From positions 1-11,988 of the forward strand of contig NZ_JWHR01000152.1 in NCBI RefSeq assembly GCF_000808015.1: a stretch of DNA of 11,988 nucleotides. Reading direction: 5' to 3'. This document shows, piece after piece, positions 6,766 to 11,988 of the stretch. The DNA is from Terrisporobacter othiniensis. Its GTDB lineage: Bacteria; Bacillota; Clostridia; Peptostreptococcales; Peptostreptococcaceae. The notes below the pieces were generated by a model. The model worked only from the letters and a program-made list of their open reading frames with translations, ran no database searches and was not told where the DNA came from. The position numbers and the translations under genes are program-made. Position 1 is the stretch's first letter. Each line of letters starts with the position of its first letter.

Positions 6766-6781
6766 TTTAAGGAGGGATATT

Positions 6782-7780
6782 ATGCCTTTTATAAATAAAA
6801 CCTCTATCTTAGTTGAAAATTCTATTAATAAAGGACTAACCTTGTTTGAACTTGGTAAAAATATTGTCTCTACTAATATAGATTCTGATTTAAATAATAT
6901 AGATTCACGTATATTATTTAACGGCGAGTACTCATTTATAGACATTTGGCTAGATATAGATGATAAGGATAATATTTACGGTATATTAAATGATAAAAAA
7001 GGAAAACTTCAAAATTTAATTATAACTAGTGATAACGTTGATCTTAATACAATTATTAAATATGATTATAAAAATTTCTTTATAAAATTTGCTTATATAA
7101 AAAAATTGAATAGTGAAAATCATATATTCTATTACTCTATAGATAAAAAATATCCTTACTGTGCGTATATAATTCATTTATATAAATCATCAAATATTTG
7201 TAAGAAAACTAGAATTGATTTTATCAATTATAGCATCTTAACTAATTTCGTTATTACTTATAATAATAATGTTCCAACCATATTTTACTTTAAATTAATA
7301 GATCGTCATGAGGAGCTATTTTCATCTACATTTAATGAAAATCTTTATGCATGGTCAAGTCCTAAACAAATAACTAATTCTAAAAAAGATAAAATTTATT
7401 TATCTGCAATAATAGATAATGAAAATAACTATCATATAGTTTTTGCAGAAAATAATAAAAATAAGTACTATTGTAAATACATACAAGGAAACTTTATGGA
7501 TAATAATTTTACTATTTCATCAGAAAAATATATCAGTAAGAATTCTATGTGTGTATTTCCTAATTTAATTTCTACTTGTTCAAAAATATATATTCAATGG
7601 ATTGAATATTTCGACTTATATACCAGTGAGTCTTTAGATTCGGGAAAATCATGGTCAAAACCAAAATTGAATCATTCAGCATCAGATCTTCCTTTTCAAA
7701 GATATGAGTTCAGATCAAACAATAATATTTATAATACTTCTACTATCTACGCGCTAAAAAATTACAGTCCTCTACTATAA
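6782..7780 (+). CDS. Beta-propeller-like protein with an Asp-box
   Basis: This 332-aa protein belongs to no family I can name. It has no signal peptide, no membrane helix and few cysteines. It consists of repeated strand-rich segments of about 45-55 residues with blade-like phrases such as NYHIVFAENNKNKYYCKYI (216-234). One clear Asp-box, S284-x-D286-x-G288-x-x-W291, is the beta-hairpin turn motif of sialidase-type (BNR) propellers. Sialidase catalytic residues (arginine triad, FRIP motif) are not evident, so enzymatic activity is not claimed. AAGGAGGG 5 nt upstream of the ATG supports the start. The gene is divergent from the CsxA-like gene and 23 nt upstream of the zinc-ribbon gene, with which it probably forms an operon. 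A structural or ligand-binding role in the spore surface is an inference from context only. Confidence 0.65.
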   Translation: MPFINKTSILVENSINKGLTLFELGKNIVSTNIDSDLNNIDSRILFNGEYSFIDIWLDIDDKDNIYGILNDKKGKLQNLIITSDNVDLNTIIKYDYKNFFIKFAYIKKLNSENHIFYYSIDKKYPYCAYIIHLYKSSNICKKTRIDFINYSILTNFVITYNNNVPTIFYFKLIDRHEELFSSTFNENLYAWSSPKQITNSKKDKIYLSAIIDNENNYHIVFAENNKNKYYCKYIQGNFMDNNFTISSEKYISKNSMCVFPNLISTCSKIYIQWIEYFDLYTSESLDSGKSWSKPKLNHSASDLPFQRYEFRSNNNIYNTSTIYALKNYSPLL

Positions 7781-7803
7781 ATATATTTTAAAGGAGATAA
7801 ATT

Positions 7804-8268
7804 ATGTTTTGTAAAAACTGCGGATTTAAATATGATAAAGAAAATAAATTCTGCCCTAAATGTGGTGCAAAATCAGATATGAATAATAAAGAAGATGAAA
7901 AAATAATAATTTTTAATCCTGACAATAAAAGTAATCATGAAGAATATTATAGAAATGGTAAAACAGGCAATAGAATTTACGATGAGTTTGCTAATCTAAA
8001 GCCTTATTATCAACTAGAATTTACAAAAATAAAAGATAGTGATGAAACTTATAAAGGTAAGTTTAATTTCTTTCCTTTTTTATTTTCTTGGATTTGGATG
8101 TTCACAAAGAAAATGTACGTTGGAGCTGTAGTATATATTATTGTAGTGGGAGTCTTAACTAATTATATACATGGCATTTTTTCCTTATTATTTGGAATAC
8201 TAATGGGATTTAGGGCTAACTATATGTATTATAATTACTACAATAAGGGGACATATAAACTTTGGTAA
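7804..8268 (+). CDS. Zinc-ribbon membrane protein (DUF2628-like)
   Basis: This 154-aa protein has an N-terminal zinc ribbon: C3-x2-C6, then C17-x2-C20 (FCKNCG and FCPKCG). A polar linker spans residues 25-60. The C-terminal half has hydrophobic segments at about 87-101, 104-119 and 123-140, starting with the phrase NFFPFLFSWIWMFTKKMY. This combination of a tight aromatic re-entrant hydrophobic patch and short helices is typical of zinc-ribbon/DUF2628 inner-membrane proteins of unknown function. AAGGAG lies upstream of the ATG at proper spacing. It follows the propeller gene by 23 nt and is closed by a strong terminator, so the two form a two-gene unit. The zinc ribbon would face the cytoplasm. 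Confidence 0.8.
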   Translation: MFCKNCGFKYDKENKFCPKCGAKSDMNNKEDEKIIIFNPDNKSNHEEYYRNGKTGNRIYDEFANLKPYYQLEFTKIKDSDETYKGKFNFFPFLFSWIWMFTKKMYVGAVVYIIVVGVLTNYIHGIFSLLFGILMGFRANYMYYNYYNKGTYKLW

Positions 8269-8269
8269 T

Positions 8270-8316
8270 TTAATAAAAGCAGTATATGTAAAGTTTACAT
8301 ATACTGCTTTTATTAA
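8270..8316. terminator. Bidirectional terminator, 23-bp perfect stem
   Basis: Arms 8270-8292 and 8294-8316 are perfect inverted repeats around a single G. The GC-containing core GCAGTATATG is flanked by TTTT on either strand, so it can end the zinc-ribbon transcript and the leftward ABC-transporter transcript. It contains the stop codon of the TetR-like remnant. Confidence 0.9.
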
Positions 8317-8492
8317 GTTAAAGATTTTATTATATTTTGAATTGTCATATTAATTTCTTTTTCAATCTTAAATTTATTGATTAATTTTGTAAATATAGGA
8401 TAGGCATTATTTAAAAATGTTTTTCTTATTTCTTCTTTTATATAGTCTTGAGATATCATTTCCTGAATTATATAATTCACCCATTTACTCAT
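8313..8492 (-). pseudogene. Remnant resembling a TetR-family regulator C-terminus
   Basis: A 59-codon frame starts MSKWVNYIIQEMISQDYIK and is helical throughout. The phrase IIQEMIS followed by an amphipathic helix recalls the ligand-binding C-terminal part of TetR-type repressors, but it has no helix-turn-helix domain. It has no ribosome binding site. It is in the same frame as the corrected end of the permease, 9 nt after that stop codon. The likeliest reading is the tail of a deleted regulator of the exporter operon. It could instead be an unrelated short helical protein. Confidence 0.4.
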
Positions 8493-8501
8493 TTTGTCAA
8501 C

Positions 8502-9625
8502 TTACCAAATCCTATGTTTTTTTAAAGTAATTATATTTAGTATTGCAAATACTACTATAAATCCTATAAGTACTAGTAAGTCAGAACTAATTTGCTGTAA
8601 ATTATAACCACAAGTCATAACTCCTCGTAGGGCATTACTGCATAAGTTAATGGCATACATTTTGATAAAATTTGTAAAGGATCTGCCATATTTCTTATGG
8701 AAAATAATCCACAGAAAAATACTTGGGGTACTATAACAATAGGTATAAACTGCATAACTTGAAGTTCATTATGTGCATAAGATGATACAAACATACCAAA
8801 ACTTAAAGCACAAAGTGCTATTACAATACTTATTAATAGAATAAGACCTATACTTCCACCATTGTATATTTTAAGTACTCCTATGGAAAAAGCAGATATT
8901 ATAGCCGACTGAACTATAGTAAATATACCAAATCCAATCAAATATCCAAAAACTATTTCATATCTTTTGATTGGTGTAGCCAAAAGTCTTTCTAAAGTCC
9001 CTGTTGTACGTTCCCTTAAGAAACTTACTCCAGAAATTAAAAATACAAAGAAAAATATAAATAATCCTATTAAAAGTGGTCCTATATAATCTATGGTGCT
9101 CATATCATTATCACCAAAATAATTGTATGATTCTATTTCTGTTGAACTTATATCTATAGAGTCAATTTTATTAGAAAAATCCTTATTCATCATATTTATC
9201 ATAGGATTACTTTCTATATCTTCTATTATAGCTTTATTATCTTCGCCTTTTTGAGACATGTAATCCTTAATAGCTTCTTGTACATTTTTATTTAACTGAC
9301 CAATTACTGAATTATCAGCTCCATTTAATAAAATATTCAATTCTTTCTCATCACCATAAATATATGCATCTAAAGCTTTATCTTCAAATTTTTCTTCAGC
9401 TTCTTTTTTATCCATTATATTTATATCATTATCATCATCCATAGAAGATAATATTTCCTTCACATTAGAATTTTCCACACCTATATTTAGTACGGCATCT
9501 TCATCAGTAAATACAAAACTCATTAAGGTTAAAACTAACATGGGTGCAACAATTAATAAACCTAAGGTTCTTTTATCTTGCAAAAACTGTCTTATTATTC
9601 TACAAACCATAGCATTAATCCTCAT
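8502..9625 (-). pseudogene. ABC-2 type exporter permease, frameshifted near C-terminus
   Basis: This is the membrane subunit of an ABC-2 family exporter. It has an N-terminal helix (about residues 20-40), a large extracytoplasmic domain rich in acidic residues, then helices starting with IGPLLIGLFIFFFVFLISG and the family phrase RERTTGTLERLLATPI. The uninterrupted frame ends at 8615, just after PLTYAV. One base later the alternative frame continues naturally with LRGVMTCGYNLQQI and a final membrane helix ending in HRIW at 8505. Adding one base near 8635-8636 (TT to TTT on the plus strand) restores 374 codons and the family's usual C-terminus. The start is the third ATG of the frame (9625), 8 nt after GGGGG. 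It overlaps the ATPase stop by 11 nt. The frameshift is either genuine decay or a sequencing error. Confidence 0.85.
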
Positions 9626-10350
9626 ATACATCACCCCCTAGTTTTAAAAATACGTCTTCTAAAGTATTGCATTCATTATCTTCTATTATTTTATCTGGTT
9701 CTCCCACACAAATACATCTTCCATTTCTGAGTAAAGCCAATCTATCACAATAAGATGCTTCATCCATAACATGAGTAGTAATAAGAATAGTTACTCCCTT
9801 TTCTTTTAATCTATATAACTCCTGCCATATCTGCTTTCTAAGTAAGGGATCCAATCCAACTGTAGGTTCATCTAAAATTAGTATTTTGGGATTATGAATT
9901 AATGATATATCTATGGATAGCCTTCTTTTCATCCCTCCAGAAAAATTGCCTTACTATTTTTTTATCATCTTCATTTAAATTTACTAGTCCCAAACATTTT
10001 TCTATTCTACTTTTTCTTTCATTTTTAGGCACTTTATATAATCTACAATAAAATTTCATATTTTCTTCTATACTTAAATCCGTATAAAGAGCATCCGATT
10101 GTGATGTATATCCTATACCTTCTATAATTTGTGGATTTGGCACCTTTTTACCTAAAATAAATATATCACCTTGATTACTTCTTTCCATTCCCATAATAAG
10201 CCTAATTAAAGTTGTTTTTCCTGCTCCTGAAGGTCCTAATAAACAAAATATTTCTCCTGTTTCAATACTGAAAGATACATCTTTTAATACTTTTTGTTTT
10301 TTATAGGACTTACTAATATTTTTTATTTCAATACAATAATCTTTTTTCAT
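9615..10350 (-). pseudogene. ABC exporter ATP-binding protein, frameshifted in the signature motif
   Basis: This is the ATPase subunit paired with the downstream ABC-2 permease. The Walker A is GPSGAGKTT (39-47) and the Q-loop Q84 lies in GYTSQS. Then, after VRQF at 136, the frame is lost. The continuing frame gives MKRRLSIDISLIHNP, Walker B ILILDEPTVGLDP and an H-loop TTHVMDEA. Removing one A from the A5 run at 9941-9945 restores the expected FSGGMKRR signature and 244 aa. The start is ATG at 10350, with GGAGGGG 6 nt upstream; an in-frame GTG or ATG further up (to 10383) lacks such a site. Substrate cannot be told; close relatives export drugs, peptides or lipids. As written, the protein would end shortly after the Q-loop half and could not hydrolyse ATP. 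Confidence 0.88.
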
Positions 10351-10369
10351 TTTACGCCCCTCCAAAAAT

Positions 10370-10385
10370 AAGTGATTACTCACTT
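10370..10385. promoter_or_regulatory. Inverted repeat AAGTGA-N4-TCACTT upstream of the ABC operon
   Basis: A perfect 6-bp inverted repeat with 4-nt spacing lies 20 nt upstream of the ATPase start codon, with further related TTACT/AGTAA half sites nearby. It could be the operator of the operon's lost regulator. No good promoter hexamers were found, so the call is tentative. Confidence 0.3.
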
Positions 10386-10455
10386 TATTAAAAAGTAACC
10401 TAATCTATTTTTAACTACAACAAAAATCACCTTAATTAATAAAATAATTATAATT

Positions 10456-10491
10456 AAAAAAGACCTATCCTTAATACTTAAAAGATAGACC
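10456..10491 (-). terminator. Terminator of the DUF1540 gene
   Basis: On the minus strand GGTCTATC and GATAGGTC form an 8-bp stem including two G-U pairs, followed by a T6 run (10461-10456). It lies 11 nt past the stop codon at 10503. Confidence 0.75.
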
Positions 10492-10502
10492 TTAGTTTTA
10501 TT

Positions 10503-10808
10503 TTATTCACAAATAAATGTGTCACAAGATGCTTTATGTGCATCTATTCTTACATTTTCAGCAGTACAGTTTTTATTTTCGTTATATGTACAATTACAAG
10601 CTTCACAACTTATATTATTTGGATTAGTTCTTACATAGTTTACACCATTTGTAAATGAATTTGAACTTCTGTCTACATAAGAAGAACAAGTAGTTCCATC
10701 AGTTGTAACTGCCTGAGCTCCTCTAATATTTATAGCTCCTGCACTACACTCCATACTTTGGTTAAATGCGCAATTTGTAGCATTACATTTTAAGTTTCTT
10801 TTTTGCAT
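10503..10808 (-). CDS. Protein with two DUF1540 domains
   Basis: This 101-aa protein is made of two Cys motifs of the DUF1540 family. The first copy has C8, C13, C21 and C41 (LKCNATNCAFNQSMECSA then TTCSSY). The second has C68, C71, C73, C81 and C95 (SCEACNCTYNENKNCTA then SCDTFI). The spacing C-x4-C-x7-C in the first copy corresponds to C-x4-C-x7-C (C68, C73, C81) in the second, so they are a tandem duplication joined by a Ser/Asn linker. DUF1540 proteins are common in clostridia and their function is not established; the conserved cysteines suggest metal binding or disulphides. AAGGAGG lies 6 nt upstream of the ATG. A sigma-G/F-like promoter candidate directly upstream would fit forespore expression. 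It is monocistronic with its own terminator. Confidence 0.85.
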   Translation of the reverse strand: MQKRNLKCNATNCAFNQSMECSAGAINIRGAQAVTTDGTTCSSYVDRSSNSFTNGVNYVRTNPNNISCEACNCTYNENKNCTAENVRIDAHKASCDTFICE

Positions 10809-10835
10809 TTTTTACCTCCTTAAATATATATTTCT

Positions 10836-10865
10836 TATTATTACCAAAATAAATAAAAGGATTCA
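10836..10865 (-). promoter_or_regulatory. Possible sigma-G/F promoter of the DUF1540 gene
   Basis: On the minus strand TGAATC (10865-10860), 17 nt and AATAATA (10842-10836) match the sigma-G consensus TGAATA / CATACTA at 5 of 6 and 5 of 7 positions. The start of transcription would be about 20 nt before the ATG. Chance matches are likely in such AT-rich sequence. Confidence 0.3.
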
Positions 10866-10881
10866 CTTTGCTTAAGATAGC

Positions 10882-10925
10882 AAAAAAGACTCAATAAGAC
10901 ATTCTATCATCTTATTGAGTCTTTT
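10882..10925 (-). terminator. Terminator of rpsD
   Basis: A 16-bp perfect stem (10884-10899 with 10910-10925, core GACTCAATAAGA) with a 10-nt loop is followed on the minus strand by a T6 run. It starts 10 nt after the rpsD stop codon. It could also fold on the plus strand, where TCTTTTAATTT follows. Confidence 0.92.
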
Positions 10926-10935
10926 AATTTACTTA

Positions 10936-11529
10936 TTATTTTGAGTAAAACTCTACTATTAGTATTTCATTTATTTCTATTGGTACCTCATTTCTTTCAG
11001 GCATTCTAATAAGTGTACCTGCAAAGTTTTCTTCATCCTTTGCTAAATAAGGATATACTACTAGCATTCTTTCTTGGAAATTAGTTTTAAACATTTCATT
11101 ATTTCTAGATTTTTCTCTTAGAGAAACAGTATCTCCAACACTCACTGAGAATGAAGGTATATCTACTTTTTTTCCATTAACTAATATATGTCCATGAACA
11201 ACCATTTGACGTGCTTGTCTTATAGAGTTTGCTAAACCTAATCTATAAACCACATTATCTAATCTACACTCTAACATTTGAATTAACGCTGTTCCTGTTG
11301 ATTCTTTAGATTTTTCAGCTTTCTTGTAGTAATTTCTAAATTGTTTTTCTAATACTCCATAGTAAGCTCTTAGTCTTTGCTTTTCTAATAATTGAAGTCC
11401 ATAAGGTGAAAGTTTTTTATCTGCTCTAGAAGTTCCTTTCACTGCTCTATCCATTGCTTTAGGATGTCCGCATACATTTAGTCCTAATCTTCTACATTGT
11501 TTAAATCTTGGTCCCATCATTTTTGCCAT
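10936..11529 (-). CDS. rpsD: 30S ribosomal protein S4, stand-alone paralogue of the zinc-free type
   Basis: S4 is a primary 16S rRNA-binding protein of the 30S subunit and helps shape the mRNA entry site. The 197-aa product shows the S4 N-terminal domain ([19 protein letters not shown] at 41-59 and [13 protein letters not shown]) and the S4 RNA-binding domain [20 protein letters not shown] (87-106) through [12 protein letters not shown]. In the common clostridial form, four N-terminal cysteines hold zinc. Here only C12 aligns with one of them; the position of the first is F9, the later pair is missing, and C20 is extra. The gene stands alone, away from any ribosomal operon, so it is probably a second S4 copy; this needs the rest of the genome. 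AAGGAGA lies 8 nt before the ATG. It is preceded by a strong promoter, a Fur-family-like box and a structured leader, and is closed by its own terminator. Confidence 0.95.
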   Translation of the reverse strand: MAKMMGPRFKQCRRLGLNVCGHPKAMDRAVKGTSRADKKLSPYGLQLLEKQRLRAYYGVLEKQFRNYYKKAEKSKESTGTALIQMLECRLDNVVYRLGLANSIRQARQMVVHGHILVNGKKVDIPSFSVSVGDTVSLREKSRNNEMFKTNFQERMLVVYPYLAKDEENFAGTLIRMPERNEVPIEINEILIVEFYSK

Positions 11530-11530
11530 T

Positions 11531-11578
11531 GCTTTAATCTCCTTAAAAATTATTATTTGCCGCGATAATTTTTAAAGC
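11531..11578 (-). promoter_or_regulatory. Structured leader of rpsD spanning the whole 5' UTR
   Basis: On the minus strand the predicted transcript begins at GGCTTTAA. GCTTTAA (11578-11572) pairs with TTAAAGC (11537-11531), and TTAAAAATTAT (11575-11565) pairs with ATAATTTTTAA (11553-11543). The two stems share the TTAA bases and enclose or abut the Shine-Dalgarno AAGGAGA. This layout would suit translational control, such as the S4 autoregulation known for rpsD leaders in Bacillus. It is inferred from base pairing only. Confidence 0.55.
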
Positions 11579-11585
11579 CAATATA

Positions 11586-11614
11586 ATTATATCACTGAAG
11601 AAGTTACTTGTAAA
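11586..11614 (-). promoter_or_regulatory. Strong housekeeping promoter of rpsD
   Basis: On the minus strand TTTACA (11614-11609), a 17-nt spacer and TGA-TATAAT (-10 at 11591-11586) form a near-consensus sigma-A promoter with an extended TG. Transcription would start at about 11579, right at the leader structure. Confidence 0.8.
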
Positions 11615-11628
11615 TGATTTTCATTAGC
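11610..11628. promoter_or_regulatory. Fur-family-like operator overlapping the rpsD -35
   Basis: The minus-strand 19-mer centred on AATGA-AAA-TCATT matches the classical Fur box at 15 of 19 positions by my count and covers the -35. Bound protein would block transcription. Fur, Zur and PerR boxes look alike; Zur would fit a zinc-sparing ribosomal paralogue best, but the regulator is not shown. Confidence 0.5.
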
Positions 11629-11686
11629 AGTTAGTTCCTTGTTTTTATATAAAAAATATTATTTTAACTTCTCTATAAATTTCCAC

Positions 11687-11721
11687 AAAAAAAGAATCCA
11701 GGTGCAGACTCCCAGATTCTT
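11687..11721 (-). terminator. Terminator of the candidate small RNA
   Basis: On the minus strand AAGAATCTGGG and CCTGGATTCTT form an 11-bp stem (11721-11711 with 11702-11692) including two G-U pairs and an 8-nt loop. It runs into T7 (11693-11687). It is the only GC-rich spot in the 400 nt upstream of rpsD. Confidence 0.85.
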
Positions 11722-11850
11722 CTTAACAATTAAGAGTAATTTAAAAGTTAAAAATCAGTATAAAATATTTCACATAATATTAAGGTGTTTTTATGGCTTT
11801 TATGGTAAATTATTTTCTCTTATACTAAAATCTTTTGTTTTTTCAACTTT
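11687..11850 (-). ncRNA. Candidate metal-regulated small RNA
   Basis: A promoter at 11857-11885, adjoined by a Fur-type box, drives leftward transcription that meets a strong intrinsic terminator about 160 nt later. No open frame with a ribosome binding site lies between; the longest ATG frames close within a few codons. The RNA would carry a long-range stem AGTATAA / TTATACT (11826-11820 with 11763-11757). Its loop holds two copies of CCATAAAA (11805-11798 and 11796-11789) followed by CACCTT, bases that could pair with Shine-Dalgarno sequences. Fur-repressed small RNAs of other Firmicutes (for example FsrA, IsrR) use C-rich unpaired segments in this way. Alternatives are a long attenuated leader for rpsD or a leftover intergenic transcript. 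Confidence 0.5.
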
Positions 11851-11856
11851 GATTAT

Positions 11857-11885
11857 ATTTTACCATAATGATATTATTTTGTAAA
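11857..11885 (-). promoter_or_regulatory. Promoter of the candidate small RNA
   Basis: On the minus strand TTTACA (11885-11880), a 17-nt spacer and TAAAAT (11862-11857) form a good sigma-A promoter. An overlapping TATAAT at 11857-11852 has an unfavourable 22-nt spacing. The -35 is identical to that of rpsD and sits in the same position relative to its Fur-family-like box. Confidence 0.6.
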
Positions 11886-11900
11886 TGATAATTGTTATCA
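11886..11900. promoter_or_regulatory. Fur box
   Basis: TGATAAT-T-GTTATCA is a 7-1-7 inverted repeat matching the Fur family core TGATAATNATTATCA with a single mismatch. It directly abuts the -35 of the candidate small RNA promoter. It could also serve a gene reading rightward beyond the window. Confidence 0.65.
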
Positions 11901-11988
11901 ATAATTTATTTTTTATTTTTATTTTATGTTTTTTAATTTATTTTTGAATATAATTAAAGTATGCTTTAATATTATTAAACTTTTTTTC
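11901..11988. other. AT-rich window end, nothing coding seen
   Basis: This is nearly pure AT sequence. It contains the inverted repeats ATTAAAG-TATG-CTTTAAT and TTTAATA-T-TATTAAA just before a T7 run at the edge, which could be a weak terminator, or promoter DNA of a gene outside the window. Confidence 0.4.

Noticed and set aside
6688..6945. 85-codon minus-strand frame
   Set aside because: It lies opposite the start of the propeller gene and lacks a ribosome binding site; it is a shadow of AT-rich sequence.
11639..11884. 81-codon plus-strand frame from TTG
   Set aside because: It has no ribosome binding site, is of simple AT-rich composition, and runs through the small-RNA terminator and promoter on the other strand.
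11915..11988. AT-rich inverted repeats followed by T7 at the right edge
   Set aside because: The stems are pure AT and short and no gene is visible that would use them. They are kept only as a note in the window-end entry.

Overview
The window is very AT-rich and is dominated by Firmicutes-type genes with strong AGGAG ribosome binding sites. It carries sporulation-type cysteine-rich proteins, a LytTR two-component system and a DUF1540 protein. Together these point to a spore-forming Clostridium of the sensu stricto group (cluster I). The species cannot be named from the sequence alone. No rRNA, tRNA, CRISPR array or insertion sequence is visible.

Left part (1-2532): the 3' part of an AgrC/GHKL-type sensor histidine kinase is followed by its LytTR response regulator, with a G8 tract in the ribosome binding site between them. 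The regulator converges on ybaK (Cys-tRNA(Pro) deacylase), and both stop codons lie inside one shared hairpin. A small orphan protein carrying a TMSIPPQ motif follows on the minus strand.

Middle (2533-8316): this looks like a spore-surface locus. It encodes a 268-aa Cys-rich protein with CCC clusters and a DEP hexapeptide tail, and a 533-aa low-complexity protein with possible small beta-barrel ends. It also encodes a 304-aa protein with 27 cysteines that resembles the clostridial exosporium basal-layer protein CsxA. A divergent pair follows: an Asp-box beta-propeller-like protein and a zinc-ribbon membrane protein. Two of the genes have sigma-K-like promoter candidates whose predicted transcripts begin at a hairpin.

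Right part (8313-10385): an ABC-2 exporter operon on the minus strand is broken by single-base homopolymer shifts in both the ATPase (inside the LSGGQ-like signature) and the permease (near its C-terminus). A short TetR-C-terminus-like remnant follows it.

Right end (10456-11988): a duplicated DUF1540 protein is followed by a stand-alone rpsD paralogue lacking three of the four zinc-ligand cysteines. A strong promoter, a Fur-family-like operator over its -35 and a fully structured short leader precede rpsD. Further right, a second, better Fur-type box abuts a promoter that reads about 160 noncoding bases into an intrinsic terminator. This is a candidate metal-regulated small RNA with CC-containing repeats in a loop.

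The most promising unexplained items are the candidate small RNA with its paired Fur-family boxes, and the spore-surface gene cluster.
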